Source: an uncultured Synergistia bacterium (lineage in GTDB: Bacteria; Eremiobacterota; SpSt-956; JAKJGF01). From it: a stretch of 5,121 bases of DNA. Location of the stretch: the NCBI GenBank assembly GCA_937888925.1, contig CALARM010000413.1, forward strand, positions 1 to 5,121, written 5' to 3'. Under the pieces are notes generated by a model. It did no database searches. It was not told where the DNA came from and saw only the letters and a list, made by a program, of their open reading frames with translations. Each line of letters opens with the position of its first letter. Position 1 is the first letter of the stretch. The position numbers and the translations under genes were made by a program. Shown here one piece after another: positions 5,019-5,121 of the stretch.

Positions 5019-5039
5019 CCCACGGACTTTAGCCGTGGG
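5019..5039 (+). mobile_element. Probable IS200/IS605-family end hairpin
   Basis: CCCACGG (5019-5025) and CCGTGGG (5033-5039) form a perfect 7-bp stem around the loop ACTTTAG. The form AAGCCCACGG-n-CTTTAGCCGTGGG is typical of the subterminal hairpins bound by IS200/IS605 Y1 transposases. TTAC at 5001-5004, a known cleavage tetranucleotide in this family (IS608), lies 14 nt before the stem. No transposase is in the window. If this is a left end, tnpA or tnpB would begin just to the right; an isolated remnant is the alternative. Confidence 0.55.
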
Positions 5040-5083
5040 ATAGGGTATGTGGGGGGTAAAAATAAAGTTATTGCAATAGTTAA

Positions 5084-5112
5084 TTGTCAGATGTATAGTA
5101 ATATGGTATAAT
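5084..5112 (+). promoter_or_regulatory. Near-consensus promoter firing out of the right edge
   Basis: TTGTCA (5084-5089) and TATAAT (5107-5112) are spaced by 17 bp, and TG at 5104-5105 makes an extended -10. It is the best promoter in the window. Transcription would begin near 5119, so the gene it serves starts outside. Confidence 0.65.
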
Positions 5113-5121
5113 ATTCCTATG

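Larger units (their letters stand above)
4786..5121 (+). other. Non-coding right end of the window
   Basis: No gene was found in the last 336 bp. The segment holds the third repeat copy (4797-5005), an IS200/IS605-like hairpin (5019-5039) and a strong promoter pointing out of the window (5084-5112). Confidence 0.7.

Overview
The window is AT-rich bacterial DNA: homopolymer A/T runs, heavy use of AGA, ATA and AAA codons, AAGGAG-type ribosome binding sites and sigma-70-like promoters with extended -10 boxes. All convincing genes lie on the + strand. The combination of many toxin-antitoxin (TA) genes, dispersed intergenic repeats and a likely IS200/IS605 end suggests an accessory region of an anaerobe-like, low-GC bacterium. 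A spirochaete or a member of the Desulfobacterota is possible, but the sequence does not settle the phylum.

Layout. Positions 1-1749 hold the 3' part of a large SMC/Rad50-like coiled-coil ATPase gene whose N-terminal half, with Walker A, lies upstream of the window. Three complete two-gene modules follow, each with its own promoter: (1) 1883-2631, a minimal nucleotidyltransferase (MNT) plus a HEPN-domain protein; (2) 3117-3753, a DUF104 / AF2212-like antitoxin plus a PIN-domain ribonuclease; (3) 4139-4785, a second and unrelated PIN-domain protein plus a 69-residue partner of an unnamed family. In all three modules the two genes overlap (4, 17 and 4 nt), as expected for translational coupling.

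The organising feature is a dispersed repeat. A copy sits just downstream of each module, always in the same orientation: a long copy at 2641-2847, a 60-bp core at 3792-3851 and a long copy at 4797-5005. The pattern promoter - TA pair - repeat therefore occurs three times in succession. It looks like a TA island built from, or marked by, repeat-bounded cassettes. Canonical integron attC core sites were looked for and not found. The last copy runs into a hairpin typical of IS200/IS605 ends, followed by a near-consensus promoter firing out of the right edge, so an IS transposase gene or a fourth module probably starts just outside.

How the genes may work together. The SMC-like ATPase may be the last gene of a DNA-surveillance or defence operon. 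The three TA pairs are RNA- or tRNA-targeting toxins with cognate neutralisers, acting in stress response, phage defence or island maintenance. Each TA promoter has an inverted repeat centred on or next to its -10 box, which could serve autoregulation. Functions are inferred from motifs; no database search was run.
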